Part shown: positions 1 to 10,221 of the stretch, in pieces
How the letters are laid out: each line of letters opens with the position of its first letter
Position numbering within the stretch: position 1 is the stretch's first letter
Origin: Chlorocebus sabaeus
Lineage: Eukaryota; Chordata; Mammalia; Primates; Cercopithecidae
Length of the DNA stretch: 64,000 bases
Assembly (NCBI RefSeq): GCF_047675955.1
Contig: NC_132904.1
Location: 1,551,501 to 1,615,500, forward strand
Direction of reading: 5' to 3'
The notes under the pieces: model-generated
What the model saw: only the letters and a program-made list of their open reading frames with translations
The model's database searches: none
What the model was told of the DNA's origin: nothing
Position numbers and translations under genes: made by a program

Positions 1-734
1 TGCCAGGTATCCAGCATGTGCACAAAACACCTCCAGGCCAGTGCTCTGCCCTGCCCTGCCCTGGAGACCCACCTCCAAGACACGTCTCTCCTCCGGCAGC
101 CATGCTCACTGCCCTTCCTCCCCACCTGCTCAGTCCTGCAAAGCTTCCCGCCAAGCCTGGCACCTGGGGATTCTGTCTTCCACACTCCAGGTGCCTCCTC
201 TACATGTTGGTGACCTCTGACCGCTGCTTCAGACCCACAGCTCCTGGGTGCACCTAGCATTGTGTCCCGATGGCACCAGTGTTCCAGGCCTGGGGCACCA
301 CACTCACTGCAGACCTGGCCTGAGACTCAGCAGCCGGGCACCTCGTGAGATCTAGTTTCTGAATGGCATTGTCACCTGACTGGGCATACAAGCCACAGGC
401 CCTGTGGTCTGTGGGTGGCCATCGTCCTGTGTGTGAAGTGGGGCACTGGGACCCTTCCACAGCTGTGACTTTCTCGGAGTTTCCATCCCTGTGTCCTCCT
501 CTGTCAGCGAAGCCCAAAGGTGAGGGGCTCCTGAGCTGCCACACGGTGTTTCCTTTGTTTCTGTGACTCTGCTGGTCCATTGGAGTATGCCCTTGGTGCC
601 TCATAGGGTGCTGACCGACAGCATCTCTAAGCCCCAAACCACTGAGCCTGGAGTCATCCAGTCCCAGGGAAATGACTCTGCAGGGTCACGATTCCTGGGT
701 CTGCACTCAGGCCCCCACTTTCCAACCAAGACAG
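1..734. other. Unannotated flank upstream of the minisatellite
   Basis: No gene, RNA or interspersed repeat was recognised here. Base composition is moderately GC-rich. The open frames are short, overlap on both strands and show no recognisable domain, so they are treated as chance. Confidence 0.4.
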
Positions 735-1375
735 CAGGATCCCAGGTATCCTGAGATCTGTCCTGATCCTGAGTCCTGTCCTGATCCTGAGATGTGCCCT
801 GATCCTGGGTCCTGCCTGATCCTGGGTCCTGCCTGATCCTGCCTGATCCTGGATCCTGCCCTGATCCTGAGTCCTGTCCTGATCCTGAGTCCTGTACTGA
901 TCCTGAGACCTGCCCTGATCCTGAGTCCTGCCCTGATCCTGAGACCTGCCCTGATCCTGAGTCCTGTCCTGATCCTGGATCCTACCCTGATCTGATCCTG
1001 AGACCTGCCCTGATGCTGAGTCCTGTTCTGATCCTGAGTCCTGTTCTGATCCTGAGTTCTATTTTGATCTTGGGTCCTGTCTTGATCCTGTGTCCTGCCC
1101 TGATCCTGAGTCCTGCCCTGATCCTGAGTCCTGTCCTGATCCTGGGTCCTGTCTTGATCCTGGGTCCTACCCTGATCTGATCCTGAGACCTGCCCTGATG
1201 CTGAGTCCTGTTCTGATCCTGAGTCCTATTCTGATCCTGAGTCCTGTTTTGATCCTGGGTCCTGTCTTGATCCTGCGTCCTGCCCTGTTTCTGAGTCCTG
1301 TCCTGAGCCTGCCCTGATCCTGAGTCCTATTCTGATCCTGAATCCTTTCCTCATCCTGGGTCTTATGAGATCCTG
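735..1375 (+). repeat. 18-bp minisatellite (CCTGATCCTGAGTCCTGT-type)
   Basis: About 35 imperfect copies of an 18-base unit built from CTGATCCTG and AGTCCTGTC halves. Variants replace GAGTCC with GGGTCC, GAGACC or GGATCC. A longer block (TACCCTGATCTGATCCTGAG...) occurs near 983 and again near 1167, showing a higher-order duplication of about 184 bp. Because the unit is a multiple of three, a 75-codon frame at 1090-1317 is a by-product. Confidence 0.9.
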
Positions 1376-1526
1376 GGTTTCATCTTGTTCTGCCCATGGG
1401 TGATGGCCCAGGATGGGATCACCTGCTCTAGGGTGACTGCATGCATGGTCTCCCTGTGCCTTCCGTAAACTTTCCCTGGGACTTTTGGAGTCAAGGCAGC
1501 ATCAGTCAGCATCAGCATCAGCACAG

Positions 1527-1955
1527 GTGTGGGTTGAATAGGATCCCCTCATTCCTGTCCACCTGGAAACTCTGAATGTGACCTTATTTGGACACTGGGT
1601 CTTTGCAGATGTAATCAAGTTAAGATGAGGTTATACTGGAGTAGGGTGGGCCCTGATCCAATGTCTGGTGTCCCCGTAAGAGAAAGGAGGGGAGGAGGTG
1701 AGACACAGACACTCAGTGGAGAAGCCCACTTGAGGATAGAGGCAGAGATGAAGGATGCAGCCACAAGTGAAGAATGTCTGGCCACCATCAGAAGCTGGAA
1801 GATGCAAAAAGAATCCTCCCCTGGAGCCTTCATAGAGTGCGTGTCCCATGGAGAACTTGATCTTGAACTTCCGTCTGCCTGAACTGCGAGGCATCAATGT
1901 CCATGTTAAGGCTCCAGTTGGGGGCCATTTGTTATGGCAGCCCCAGGAAATGAAC
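1527..1955 (+). mobile_element. Solo LTR of the MLT1 (ERVL-MaLR) type
   Basis: The block opens with GTGGGTTGAATAGGATCCCC, contains the MaLR signatures 'ACCTTATTTGGA', 'TTTGCAGATGTAATCAAGTT' and 'GTGGGCCCTGATCCAAT', and closes near GTTATGGCAGCCCCAGG. No internal retroviral sequence follows, so it is read as a solitary, old LTR. The exact MLT1 subfamily was not determined. Confidence 0.75.
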
Positions 1956-2217
1956 ACTGGTAGCAAGGATGAGCACAGCATCAAAGCCAAGTCCCTGTTC
2001 CCGTTGCCCTCACTGGCACAGAAGGACAGGGGTCTTGTCATTTTTCAGAGGACATGTGAGGAAAATCATGAACTAAAGAAAAAGTGCAAAACTATATACA
2101 CCTGAGGTTGTTTTAAGGTATTTTAAGATAAAGCAAACAAACAGTTTCCCTAAGGAAACGGCACAAACAGGAACCAGGAAATGACTGTGTGTCCAGCATC
2201 ACTCCTGACCCTGGGCA

Positions 2218-2230
2218 GGCATATGAAGGG
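2218..2230 (+). promoter_or_regulatory. Possible degenerate TATA element of the KRTAP gene
   Basis: GGCATATGAAGGG lies about 90 bases upstream of the start codon, which would leave a 5' UTR of about 60 bases, typical of these intronless hair genes. It departs from TATAAA by a G. Position is the main support. Confidence 0.3.
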
Positions 2231-2311
2231 CCCAGGCTCAGGAAGCTCCACACCTGCACACCTGCCTCTCACCTGCTCCTCTACCTGCTCCACCCTCAAC
2301 CCACCAGAACC

Positions 2312-2812
2312 ATGGGCTGCTGTGGCTGCTCTGGAGGCTGTGGCTCTGGCTGTGGGGGCTGTGGCTCCAGCTGTGGGGGCTGTGGCTCCAGCTGCTGTGT
2401 GCCTGTCTGCTGCTGCAAGCCCGTGTGCTGCTGTGTGCCAGCCTGTTCCTGCTCCAGCTGTGGCTCCTGTGGGGGTTCCAAGGGGGGCTGTGGCTCCTGT
2501 GGGAGCAGCAAGGGGAGTTGTAGTTCTTGTGGGGGCTCCAAAGGGGGCTGTGGATCTTGTGGCTGCTGCCAGTCCAGCTGCTGCAAGCCCTGCTGCTGCT
2601 TCTCAGGCTGTGGGTCATCCTGCTGCCAGTCCAGCTGCTGCAAGCCCTGCTGCTGCTCCTCAGGCTGTGGGTCATCCTGCTGCCAGTCCAGCTGCTGCAA
2701 GCCCTGTTGCTCTTCAGGCTGTGGGTCATCCTGCTTCCAGTCCACCTGCTGCAAACCCTGCTGTTCCCAGTCCAGCTGCTGTGTCCCCGTGTGCTGCCAG
2801 TGCAAGATCTGA
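2312..2812 (+). CDS. KRTAP5-6: Keratin-associated protein 5 family member, positional counterpart of KRTAP5-6
   Basis: Intact single-exon gene of 166 codons. KRTAP5 proteins are ultrahigh-sulphur matrix proteins that cross-link keratin intermediate filaments in the hair-shaft cuticle. Here 59 of 166 residues are Cys (about 36%), the rest mostly Gly and Ser. The N terminus MGCCGCSGGCGSGCGG and C terminus CCVPVCCQCKI are family hallmarks. Residues 54-84 hold GGSKGGCGSC-type repeats. Residues 86-141 are three tandem repeats of 19, 19 and 18 residues (CQSSCCKPCC...GCGSSC), followed by a partial fourth. The start was chosen at 2312 because ACCATGG is a good initiation context and gives the family N terminus; the frame extends upstream without it. 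The symbol rests on order (next gene is IFITM10), since KRTAP5 paralogues convert and differ mainly in repeat number. Frames on the opposite strand are low-complexity shadows. Confidence 0.93.
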   Translation: MGCCGCSGGCGSGCGGCGSSCGGCGSSCCVPVCCCKPVCCCVPACSCSSCGSCGGSKGGCGSCGSSKGSCSSCGGSKGGCGSCGCCQSSCCKPCCCFSGCGSSCCQSSCCKPCCCSSGCGSSCCQSSCCKPCCSSGCGSSCFQSTCCKPCCSQSSCCVPVCCQCKI

Positions 2813-3285
2813 GGGTGTGACTTTGGATCTCAGGTGAGTCCAGCATGTCCACACTACCCAAGAAGTGACCAGCGCTGCATTTCAGTCCTGTCTGTCCCAC
2901 AGCTCTAGAAGTTGTGTCCCCTGAATTTTGTGGAAGGTGATGACTCCAGGTTCTTGGCCTGTGCTGACTCCCTTTCCAGTCATTCTTCATGAGAACTCTG
3001 TTCCTCTCTCCTGATGCCGAGCACCCTCCCAGTTCCCAGAGCCCTGCGATCTCCTCCGACAAGCCCCTTGCCAGGTCCTGCTGGGGCAGGGCCCTCCCTG
3101 TCCATGACCCCTCCTGTCCTCCTTCTCCAGGGCAGCGGCAGGTCGGGGAGGCGGTGGAGATCTGCCCCCAACCCCAAAAGGCTCCAAACCTTCCTCCCAG
3201 GAGGTGGCCACTCTTGTAGCTTCTCTCTCAGTTAAGGGTCACCAGGACCTGAGACACTTTAAATAAACACATTTCCCACCCACGA
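2813..3285 (+). other. KRTAP5-6: 3' UTR of the KRTAP5 gene with AATAAA signal
   Basis: Non-coding sequence after the stop. AATAAA lies at 3262-3267 (within CTTTAAATAAACAC), so cleavage is expected around 3280-3290 and the 3' UTR is about 470 bases. Extent is inferred from the signal. Confidence 0.65.
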
Positions 3286-3337
3286 GGCTTGTTCTCACTG
3301 CAGCTTTCAAAAAAAAATAAATAAAACTTTTATTTTT

Positions 3338-3593
3338 GGGAGGCGGAGACGGGTGGATCACGAGGTCAGGAGATCGAGACCATCCTGGCTAACACGGTGA
3401 AACCCCGTCTCTACTAAATATTACAAAAAACTAGCCGGGCGAGGTGGCGGGTGCCTGTAGTCCCAGCTACTCGGGAGGCTGAGGCAGGAGAATGGCGTGA
3501 ACCCGGGAGGCGGAGCTTGCAGTGAGCCAAGATCTGGCCACTGCACTCCAGCCTGGGCGACAGAGCAAGACTCCATCTCAAAAAAAAAAAAAA
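3338..3593 (+). mobile_element. 5'-truncated AluY-like element with target duplication
   Basis: Lacks the first part of the left monomer and begins at GGGAGGCGGAGACGGG. The poly(A) tail ends at about 3592. Flanked by 13-bp duplications AAACTTTTATTTT (3324-3336 and 3591-3603). The 'CTAGCCGGGCGAGGTGGCGGG' region and GATCTGGCCACTG variant resemble the cercopithecid AluYR lineage. Confidence 0.85.
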
Positions 3594-4075
3594 CTTTTAT
3601 TTTAGGTTCAGAGGAGCATGTGCAGGTCTGTTACGTAGGTAAACTCGTGTCCTGGGGGTGTGTCGTACAGATTATTTCATCACCCAGGCACTAAACCAAG
3701 TACCCATTAGTTATTTTTCCTGTTCCTCTCCCTCCTCCCACCATCCACCCTCCGATAGGCCCCTGTGTGTTGCTCCTCTCTGTGTGTCCATGTGTTGTCA
3801 TCATTTTGCTCCCACTTGTAAGTATGTCCAGTATTTGGTTTTCTGTTCCTCAGTTAGTTTGCTAAGGATAATAGCCTCCAGTTCCATCCATGTTCCTGCC
3901 AATGACATGACCTCATTCTTTGTTATGGCTGCCTAGTATTCCATGGTGTATATGTACCACATTTTCTTTATCCAGTCTACAGTTGATGGGCATTTTGGTT
4001 GATTCCTTGTTTTTGCTACTGTGAATAGGGCTGTAATAAACATATGTGTGCATGTGTCTTTATGATAGAATGATT
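3594..4075 (-). mobile_element. L1 (L1PA/L1PB-like) 3' end
   Basis: Reverse complement of an L1 3' UTR and ORF2 end (TTAGGTTCAGAGGAGCATGTG ... CATATGTGTGCATGTGTCTTTATG). It is one arm of a 5'-inverted L1; the other arm follows directly at 4077 in the opposite orientation. Confidence 0.85.
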
Positions 4076-4076
4076 T

Positions 4077-4640
4077 ATGAATCCAGCAACACATCAAAAA
4101 GCTTATCCACCACAGTCAAGTAGGCCTTACCCCTAGGATGCAAGGCTAGTTCAACCTACACAAATCAATAAATGTGATTCATTACATAAACGGAACTAAA
4201 GACAAAAGCCACATGATCATCTCAATACATGCAGAAAAGGCTTTTGAGAAAATTCAACATCCCTTCATTTTGTATTTTATTTTTTTGAGATGGAGTCTCA
4301 CTCTGTTGCCCAGGCTGGAGTGCAGTGGTGTGATCTCAGCTCACTGCAAAGTCCATCTCCCAGGTTTGAGCGATTCTTGTGCCTCAGCCTCCCGAGTAGC
4401 TGGGATTACAGGTTTCCACCACCACGCCTGGCTAATTTTTGTATTTTTAGTAGAGACAGGGCTTCACCACGTTGGCCAGGCTGGTCTCGAACTCCTGACC
4501 TCAAGTGATCTGCCTGCCTTGCTCTCCCAAAGTGCTGGGATTATAGGCATGAGCCACCACACCCGGCCGACATCCCTTCATGCCAAAAACTCTGAATAAA
4601 CTAGGTCCTGAAGGAACACACCTCAAAGTAACAAGTACCG
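4077..4640 (+). mobile_element. Inverted 5' arm of the same L1 (ORF2 fragment), split by an Alu
   Basis: ORF2 nucleotide sequence in the sense direction (AACACATCAAAAAGCTTATCC ... AAAACTCTGAATAAACTAGG), interrupted by the Alu at 4269-4569. Junction with the antisense 3' end at about 4076 is the twin-priming arrangement. No coding capacity. Confidence 0.8.
4269..4569 (-). mobile_element. Alu inserted in the L1 arm
   Basis: Full-length antisense Alu (TTTTTTGAGATGGAGTC ... CCACCACACCCGGCC) flanked by an exact 12-bp duplication ACATCCCTTCAT (4257-4268 and 4570-4581). Confidence 0.93.
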
Positions 4641-5390
4641 CCTACCACTGTGTCTCTTTCCCTGCAGCTCTTGTCTGAGGGAAATCTGCCTGTAGAGTCG
4701 GCCCGTTCACTGCCCGTCACTGAATGTGTGTTTACTGAGCTCCTCCTGCATCCCAGGTGCTCGCAGCTGACAGGGACTCAGAACCCTCACCTGCAGCTCA
4801 GGTCCTGGGTGGAGCCAGTCTATCCAGTCCTCCAGGGACCCACAAGGTGCGTGTCCTTTTTCTTGCCTCCCATAGCAGCCGTGACTGAGGTGCAGAGTCG
4901 GCATACGCCTGGGCGTGGCCCCAGACACAGGTGGCACAGGTGCGATTCTAACCTCTCTGTCTGACTGCAAATGCTGCTCATAACCACAATGGAACATTTG
5001 GCCAGAGACCGCTCTCGTCTCAGGAGCCACACTCGGGACATCGCCAGGAAGATACCTCCTATCTCAGGCCCCGTCTCACCATGGCTCTGACAGCAAATGT
5101 GGGGGCAGAGGCAGTGCAGGGCAGGCCCCAGGGAGGACCTTGGCCAGTCAGTAGTGCCTTTTCCTGAGGCCCCAGCATGGCTGCCTTGCCATTCCTTCCT
5201 GACGGTCTCTCCCCTCAGCCCCCGAGCCCCAGGCCGTTGGTGACTCAGTGGCCCTGGGGACCCACCTCTCATCTTTCTGCCTGGCCATCCTTGGTCAGGA
5301 GCTCTCCCTGCTGACCACTCCATTCAGGTCTAATCCAGTGCTTCCAGTGTATCCATGGATGCATTATGATTCAAAAATAATCATCGCATT
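4641..5390. other. Single-copy sequence, nothing recognised
   Basis: Moderately GC-rich sequence without a repeat family, splice-flanked frame or RNA that could be supported. The longest antisense frame (4820-5323, 167 codons) has no recognisable domain. Confidence 0.4.
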
Positions 5391-5550
5391 TTTAAGAGCT
5401 ACGTGGGAGGGTGCAACGCAGAAGACAAGTCTTTGTTCTGCACAGTGGGTGGTTGGAGCTCAGAGCTGCTACCCAAAGGACAGGCCCTGGAAGGGACTGT
5501 GCCCTCTGACGGGGGGACTGGAAGGCGACCCAGCCACTGCCGGAAGGAGA
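5391..5550 (+). repeat. 160-bp direct duplication, copy 1
   Basis: Matches 6422-6581 without gaps (constant offset 1031), about ten mismatches by eye (about 94% identity), from TTTAAGAGCTACGTGGGAGG to GGAAGGAGA. Neither copy belongs to a repeat family I recognise. Confidence 0.9.
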
Positions 5551-6421
5551 GAGAAGGACTCACGGAGTCCGTGTCATGTTGCCAGCTCTGAGTTCGATGC
5601 TTTGCATCCTCTATCCCAGTTACAGAAGTGAAAGCCACAGAGCCAGAATCTCAACCAATGTCACTTTGTCCCCAAGGCCTGATGCCGGCTGGCTCATCCA
5701 AAAAGTGTGGATTATGTTAGAGTGAAAGTTCTCCAGGAGTGAAACCACCTAAAAAAGGACAGAAAGGGTAGAAGAGACATCAATATCATGGCATCTAGAT
5801 CCAGGAAAAGGACAACTAGAGAGCCCAGCCTTTAATATGAGCTCCCTAGCAGTCAGAGCAAAAAGGGAAAGAGGGGACACATAGGCTTCATCACCTGGAG
5901 GAGGGAGCAGCGCAGTGTACAGCAGAAATATGCTCTGTCACGTTTCAGAGTGAAGGGTCAGGGGGGGTGACGGCTGTGGAATAGAGGTGTCCCCTAGGAA
6001 AGAGGGTCCCTTGCTGCTGTTGCCACATTGTATTAAAATAAAACTATAGAAAAGTGGACAAAGTATCCATGTAGAACTCAATATATTCCACAAAAGCTGA
6101 GCACCCTCCTAGAACTGGCCCTCAGAGCAAGAAATAGAACATTCCAGCACCCCAGAAGCACCCGTTTCTAATTGTCACCCACTCCCCACCAAGAGTAACC
6201 ACGAGCTTGAATTTTCTCATCACACACCAGTTTTGCCTGTTACTGGATTTCATAAAATGCTATCGTAGGCCATGTCCTCTCGTGGCCAGCTCCTTTGGCC
6301 CCGGACTGTGTTGGTGAGATTCGTCCACTGTGTTGCATGGAATGTGACCCTTTCGCTGCTTTTGCTGAGTCCTACCTGTGAGGGTATAGCACAGCGTGCA
6401 CACACACCCAGATGCTTTGGT
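5551..6421. other. Spacer between the 160-bp duplicates
   Basis: No gene recognised. The stretch around 6230-6370 (CACCAGTTTTGCCTGTTACTGG, then GTGAGATTCGTCCACTGTGTTGCATG) resembles the conserved 3' portion of an old L1, at low confidence. The rest is unassigned. Confidence 0.35.
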
Positions 6422-6581
6422 TTTAAGAGCTACGTGGGAGGGTGCAACGCAGAAGACAAGTCTTTGTTCTGTGCAGTGGGTGGTTGGAGCTCAGAGCTGC
6501 TACCCAAAGCAGAGACCCCGGAAGGGACTGTGCCCTCTGACGGTGGGGCTAGAAGGCGACCCAGCCACTGCTGGAAGGAGA
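6422..6581 (+). repeat. 160-bp direct duplication, copy 2
   Basis: Partner of 5391-5550; see that entry. The frame at 6272-6751 that spans it has no recognisable protein domain. Confidence 0.9.
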
Positions 6582-7305
6582 CAGCAGAGAAATACGTTCT
6601 GCTGAGTCTGAGATGGGTGATAAAAACACTTCCCTTGAGAAGTGACAACTTCAGGCCCACCCTTACCCAGGTGGGAGGCACACATTTGCATCAGTTTTGT
6701 GGTCCAGAAAACCACAAGCTGAGCAAGTCACTTAAAGTGGTCCTGAATTGATAGGACCCAGAGCAACCTGGTGGAAGGAAGTGCAGCAAAACTTCAGACA
6801 AAGTCTGTGTCCTCAACCAAGGCCCTGAGCTCCCCACCTACAGCCGAGGCAAACATGAGCTCACAGCAGAAAACCACAAGCACACAAGGAAAGCAGCCAC
6901 CATAGGCAATAGCCAGTACCCACAGTCAGAGATACATGGAGACACCAAGGGCCATGAATGAGGGCATGAAGAGATAAAATACCAGCTGAATATTTTAAAC
7001 AACGGGCTCACCAACTGTCTTGGGACCACAGAGCCTCTTCTAAGAGAGAAAGTTTCCTATCCTCAGAGTTTTAGGTAAACATACGGGTAAATCTAATGGG
7101 TTAGTCTCTTCAAAATGTGTTTGATGTTGTAAACAAAAGTCACACCATTCTCTGATGGGGTTTTCAATAGAAGTATTTGTCATTTATGAGACAAGTGTCC
7201 TATCTTGTGGGAAGATTCCTGGATTCCACCTAAATTAGTGAAATATTGATTCTAAGTACACAGTGCAAGAGTAAGCAATATACTTGTACTCTAGAGCAAC
7301 CACTA
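6582..7305. other. Unassigned AT-rich sequence
   Basis: No gene or clear repeat was seen. It grades into L1 ORF2-like sequence at about 7310. Confidence 0.35.
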
Positions 7306-7309
7306 AAAA

Positions 7310-7700
7310 GATACAAACAAAGAATATAGTCAAGCTGGTTCTTCGAAAAGATCAGCATATTTTTTAAATTTTAGCAAGACTGGCAAGATGAAAAAGAGAG
7401 AAGATGCAAATTACCAATATCAGGAATGAAAAAAGGAATATCACTTCAGATCCCACAGATGTTAAAAGGATAATACAGTAATACTGCACACCACATACAT
7501 TTGGAAACTAAGAGGAAAGGGACCAATTGCTTGAAAGACATGAACTGCCAAACTCAAGAAGGAAGAAGGAGCCTGAATATCTGTATCAGGAAACAGAATT
7601 TGTAGTTAAAAGCCTTCCCACACCAAAAACCCCTTCAAGTCCAGAGGGTTTCATTGGTGAATTCTACATAACCTTCAAGGAACAAATAATCTGAAAGCAA
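7310..7700 (+). mobile_element. L1 (older, L1M-like) ORF2 fragment
   Basis: Sense ORF2-like nucleotides (CTGGTTCTTCGAAAAGATC ... GGTGAATTCTACATAACC). The same ORF2 interval recurs at 8125-8520 in the next L1, so this is a separate copy. Many stops and indels. Confidence 0.65.
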
Positions 7701-7805
7701 GCAGGAAAAAAATATACAAATTTATGGATATGTGTGTATGTATGCATATAAAATTAGAAATCAATGCAATAGAAAATAGCAAAACAATGGAGAAAATTAA
7801 TTCAA

Positions 7806-8109
7806 CCAGTCAGGCATGGTGACTCACACCTATAATCCCAGCACTTTGGGAGGCCGAGGTGGGTGGATCACTTGAGGTGAGGAGTTTGAGACCAGCCTGG
7901 CCAACATGGCAAAACCCCATCTCTACTAAAAATACAAAAATTAGCTGGATGTGGTGGCCCACGATTGTAATCTAAGCTACTTGGGAGGCTGAGGCAGAAT
8001 AGCTTGAACCTGGGAGGTAGAGGTTGCAGAGAACTGGATTGCGCCACCACACTCCAACCTGGGTGACAGAGTGAAATTCCATCTCAAAAAGAAAAAAATA
8101 GAAAGAAAG
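7806..8109 (+). mobile_element. Alu (AluS-like)
   Basis: Sense Alu with an A-rich tail. GAAAATTAATT occurs on both sides as the probable target duplication, and the L1 reads through once the Alu is removed. Confidence 0.9.
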
Positions 8110-8778
8110 AAAATTAATTAAACCAAAATCTGGTTCCTTGAAAAGATCGATAAAGGGGATAAGCCTCTAGCAGAACAGACAAGAGAAAAGAGTAGACACG
8201 CATGACTGAGGTTAGGGTTGGAAGAGGGATATCACTTCAGACCCCACAGACATTAGAATAGCAAGGGAACTCCACAAACATCTCTGCTCACACGTAAATC
8301 TGACAACTAGGATGAAATGGGTCAATTCCTCAAAAGACATGAACCACCGAACTCTCTCAAGAATAAATAGATCATCTGAGTAGTCTTATATCTATTTTAA
8401 AATATGGAAATCATGGTTTTAAAAAAGTATTTAAAAAATATAGAAAACAAACAAAAAATCCCCAGGTCTGGATGGTTTCTCTGGTGAATTATACAAAGCC
8501 TTTAAGGAAGAAATAGTACAAACTTTACACACTTTTTTTCTCAAAAATGGAAGAGGAAGGGACATTCTCTGATACCAAAACAGACAAAAACATTCCAAGA
8601 AGAAAACTACAGGTCAATGTTCATTACAAGCATAGATACAAACACCCTCAGCCAAGCATCAGAACACGCAACGGAGCCGCTACATTGAGGGGAATACAGC
8701 GCAGCCAAGTGAGGCTTCTCTCAGGAATGCAAGGTCGGTTAAGCATTTGAAAAGTTAGACAAGCCACCACATGAATAA

Positions 8779-9785
8779 GTTACCAGAAAGAGCTCCCAAT
8801 CCAGACCTTGAGAGAGAGTTCTTAGATCTCGCACAAGAAAGAATTTGAGGTGAGTCCATAGAGTAAAGTGAAAGCAAGTTTGTTAATAAAGTAAAGGGAT
8901 GGCCTCAGGTCCATGGATCTCATCAAAGATGGAGGTGCAATCTGTGCCATTACCAGAAGAGTCTTCATGTGGACAGTCTTAGGGGCACCACATAGATAAT
9001 TTTGGTCTCAACTCAGAAAAGAGAAAGAGCCTGTGGTTGCTGAGACAGTAGAAAAGGTGCAAAAAGAACCTATTCCAGTGTGTCCACCCTTACAAAGCTG
9101 AACATACATGCTGCCTGGAGATCCCCATAGTCATTTGGAACCTTATGTTGAGGAAGTTTTTGGCCCATCTCTTCCTAGTAATTGGCAAGACATCTGCCTG
9201 GAAGATGGTCATCTAAAGTTCAACCTCGTGGCACATTTAGCTGATGATTTGGGTCTTGTAGTCCCTAATCAAGGAGAAGGAGAGGGAGAGGGGGAGGGGG
9301 AGAGGGAGGGAGAGGAAGAGGGAGAAGGACAGGGAGAGGGAGAGGGAGAGGGAGAAGGAGAATTTTCTCCATAGGCAGAAAAGCCCAGGGGGCTGCTGGT
9401 TGCCCATTTTTATGGTTATTTCTTGATGACATGCTAAATGAAGGGTGGATTTTTTTCATGCTTCCCCTTTTTAAGCCATATAGGGTAACTTCCTGATGTT
9501 GCCATGGCGTTGGTAAACTGTCATGGCACTGGTGGGAGTGTAGCAGTGGTGACGACCAGACGTCACTCTCATCACCATCTTGGTTTTGGTAGATTTTAAC
9601 TGGCTTCTTTACTGCAACCTGTTTTATCAGCAAAATTTTTATGACCTGTATCTTGTGCCGACCTCCTGTCTCATCCAGTGACTGAGAATGCCTGACCATC
9701 TGGGAATGCAGCCCAGTAGGTCTTAGCCTCATTTTACCCAGCTCCTGTTTAAGATGGAGTCGCTCTGGTTCACATGCCTCTGACA
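8779..9785 (-). mobile_element. ERV-type solo LTR, antisense, carrying a foreign insert
   Basis: Reverse complement of the same LTR family seen at 10222-10773. The two share 'CTTTACTGCAACCTGTTTTA', the GCCATCTTGGTTTTGGT block and the GATCTCGCACAAGAAAGAATT block. It ends in GCCTCTGACA at 9785, i.e. TGTCAGAGGC on the element's own strand. Relative to the partner it contains about 465 extra bases at 8902-9366. The family looks like class-I ERV; I do not name it. Confidence 0.75.
8902..9366 (+). other. Unidentified coding-like insert ending in a (GGGAGA)n tract
   Basis: This sequence is absent from the sister LTR at the equivalent place (there CTATGGAGTACC is continuous). On the + strand one frame stays largely open, with stops near 8990 and 9097. 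It then reads from a Met at 9108 through a non-repetitive protein-like stretch (YVEEVFGPSLPSNWQDICLE) into a Gly/Glu run from the purine tract at 9269-9363. Source gene not recognised. It could be a retrocopy fragment or chance. Confidence 0.5.
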
Positions 9786-10221
9786 AACAGACTAAGGATG
9801 AAAAACTATATGATGATATCAATAGATGCAGAAGAATAAAAAGTATTTAACAAAACCCAGCACTCATTCACAAGTTTGAAATAGAAATAAACTTCTTTTA
9901 CCTGATTAAAGGCATCCACAAAAACCCTATGGTAACATCATATTTAGTGATGAAATAATGAATGCCTCCCCCTGAGAATCAGGAAGAGGACAGGAAGGTC
10001 CACTCTCACCACCATTAACATGGTACTGGAAGTCAGTTTGACAAGGTGGGGGCTGGTGTTAAGCATATAGATTGAAAAGGAAGAATAAAACTATTCTGAT
10101 TCGTAGCTAATAAGATTATCTACATAGAAAATTCAAAATATCTAACAAAATCTCCTAAAACTAATAAGTGAAATTATCAAGGTCGCAGGATACAAAGTAA
10201 CTTTACGAAAATCAATCCTAC

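Noticed and set aside
735..1375. CRISPR-like array
   Set aside because: Direct repeats have no unique spacers of constant length and the genome is primate; this is a minisatellite.
2181..3062. Frames of 169-274 codons overlapping the KRTAP gene in other frames
   Set aside because: Shadows of the codon repeats; the Cys-rich frame alone has family N and C termini and a good start context.
4174..4599. Alu- and L1-derived frames here and elsewhere as genes
   Set aside because: Their peptides are standard Alu translations (WDYRF..., AQAGVQW...), not conserved genes.
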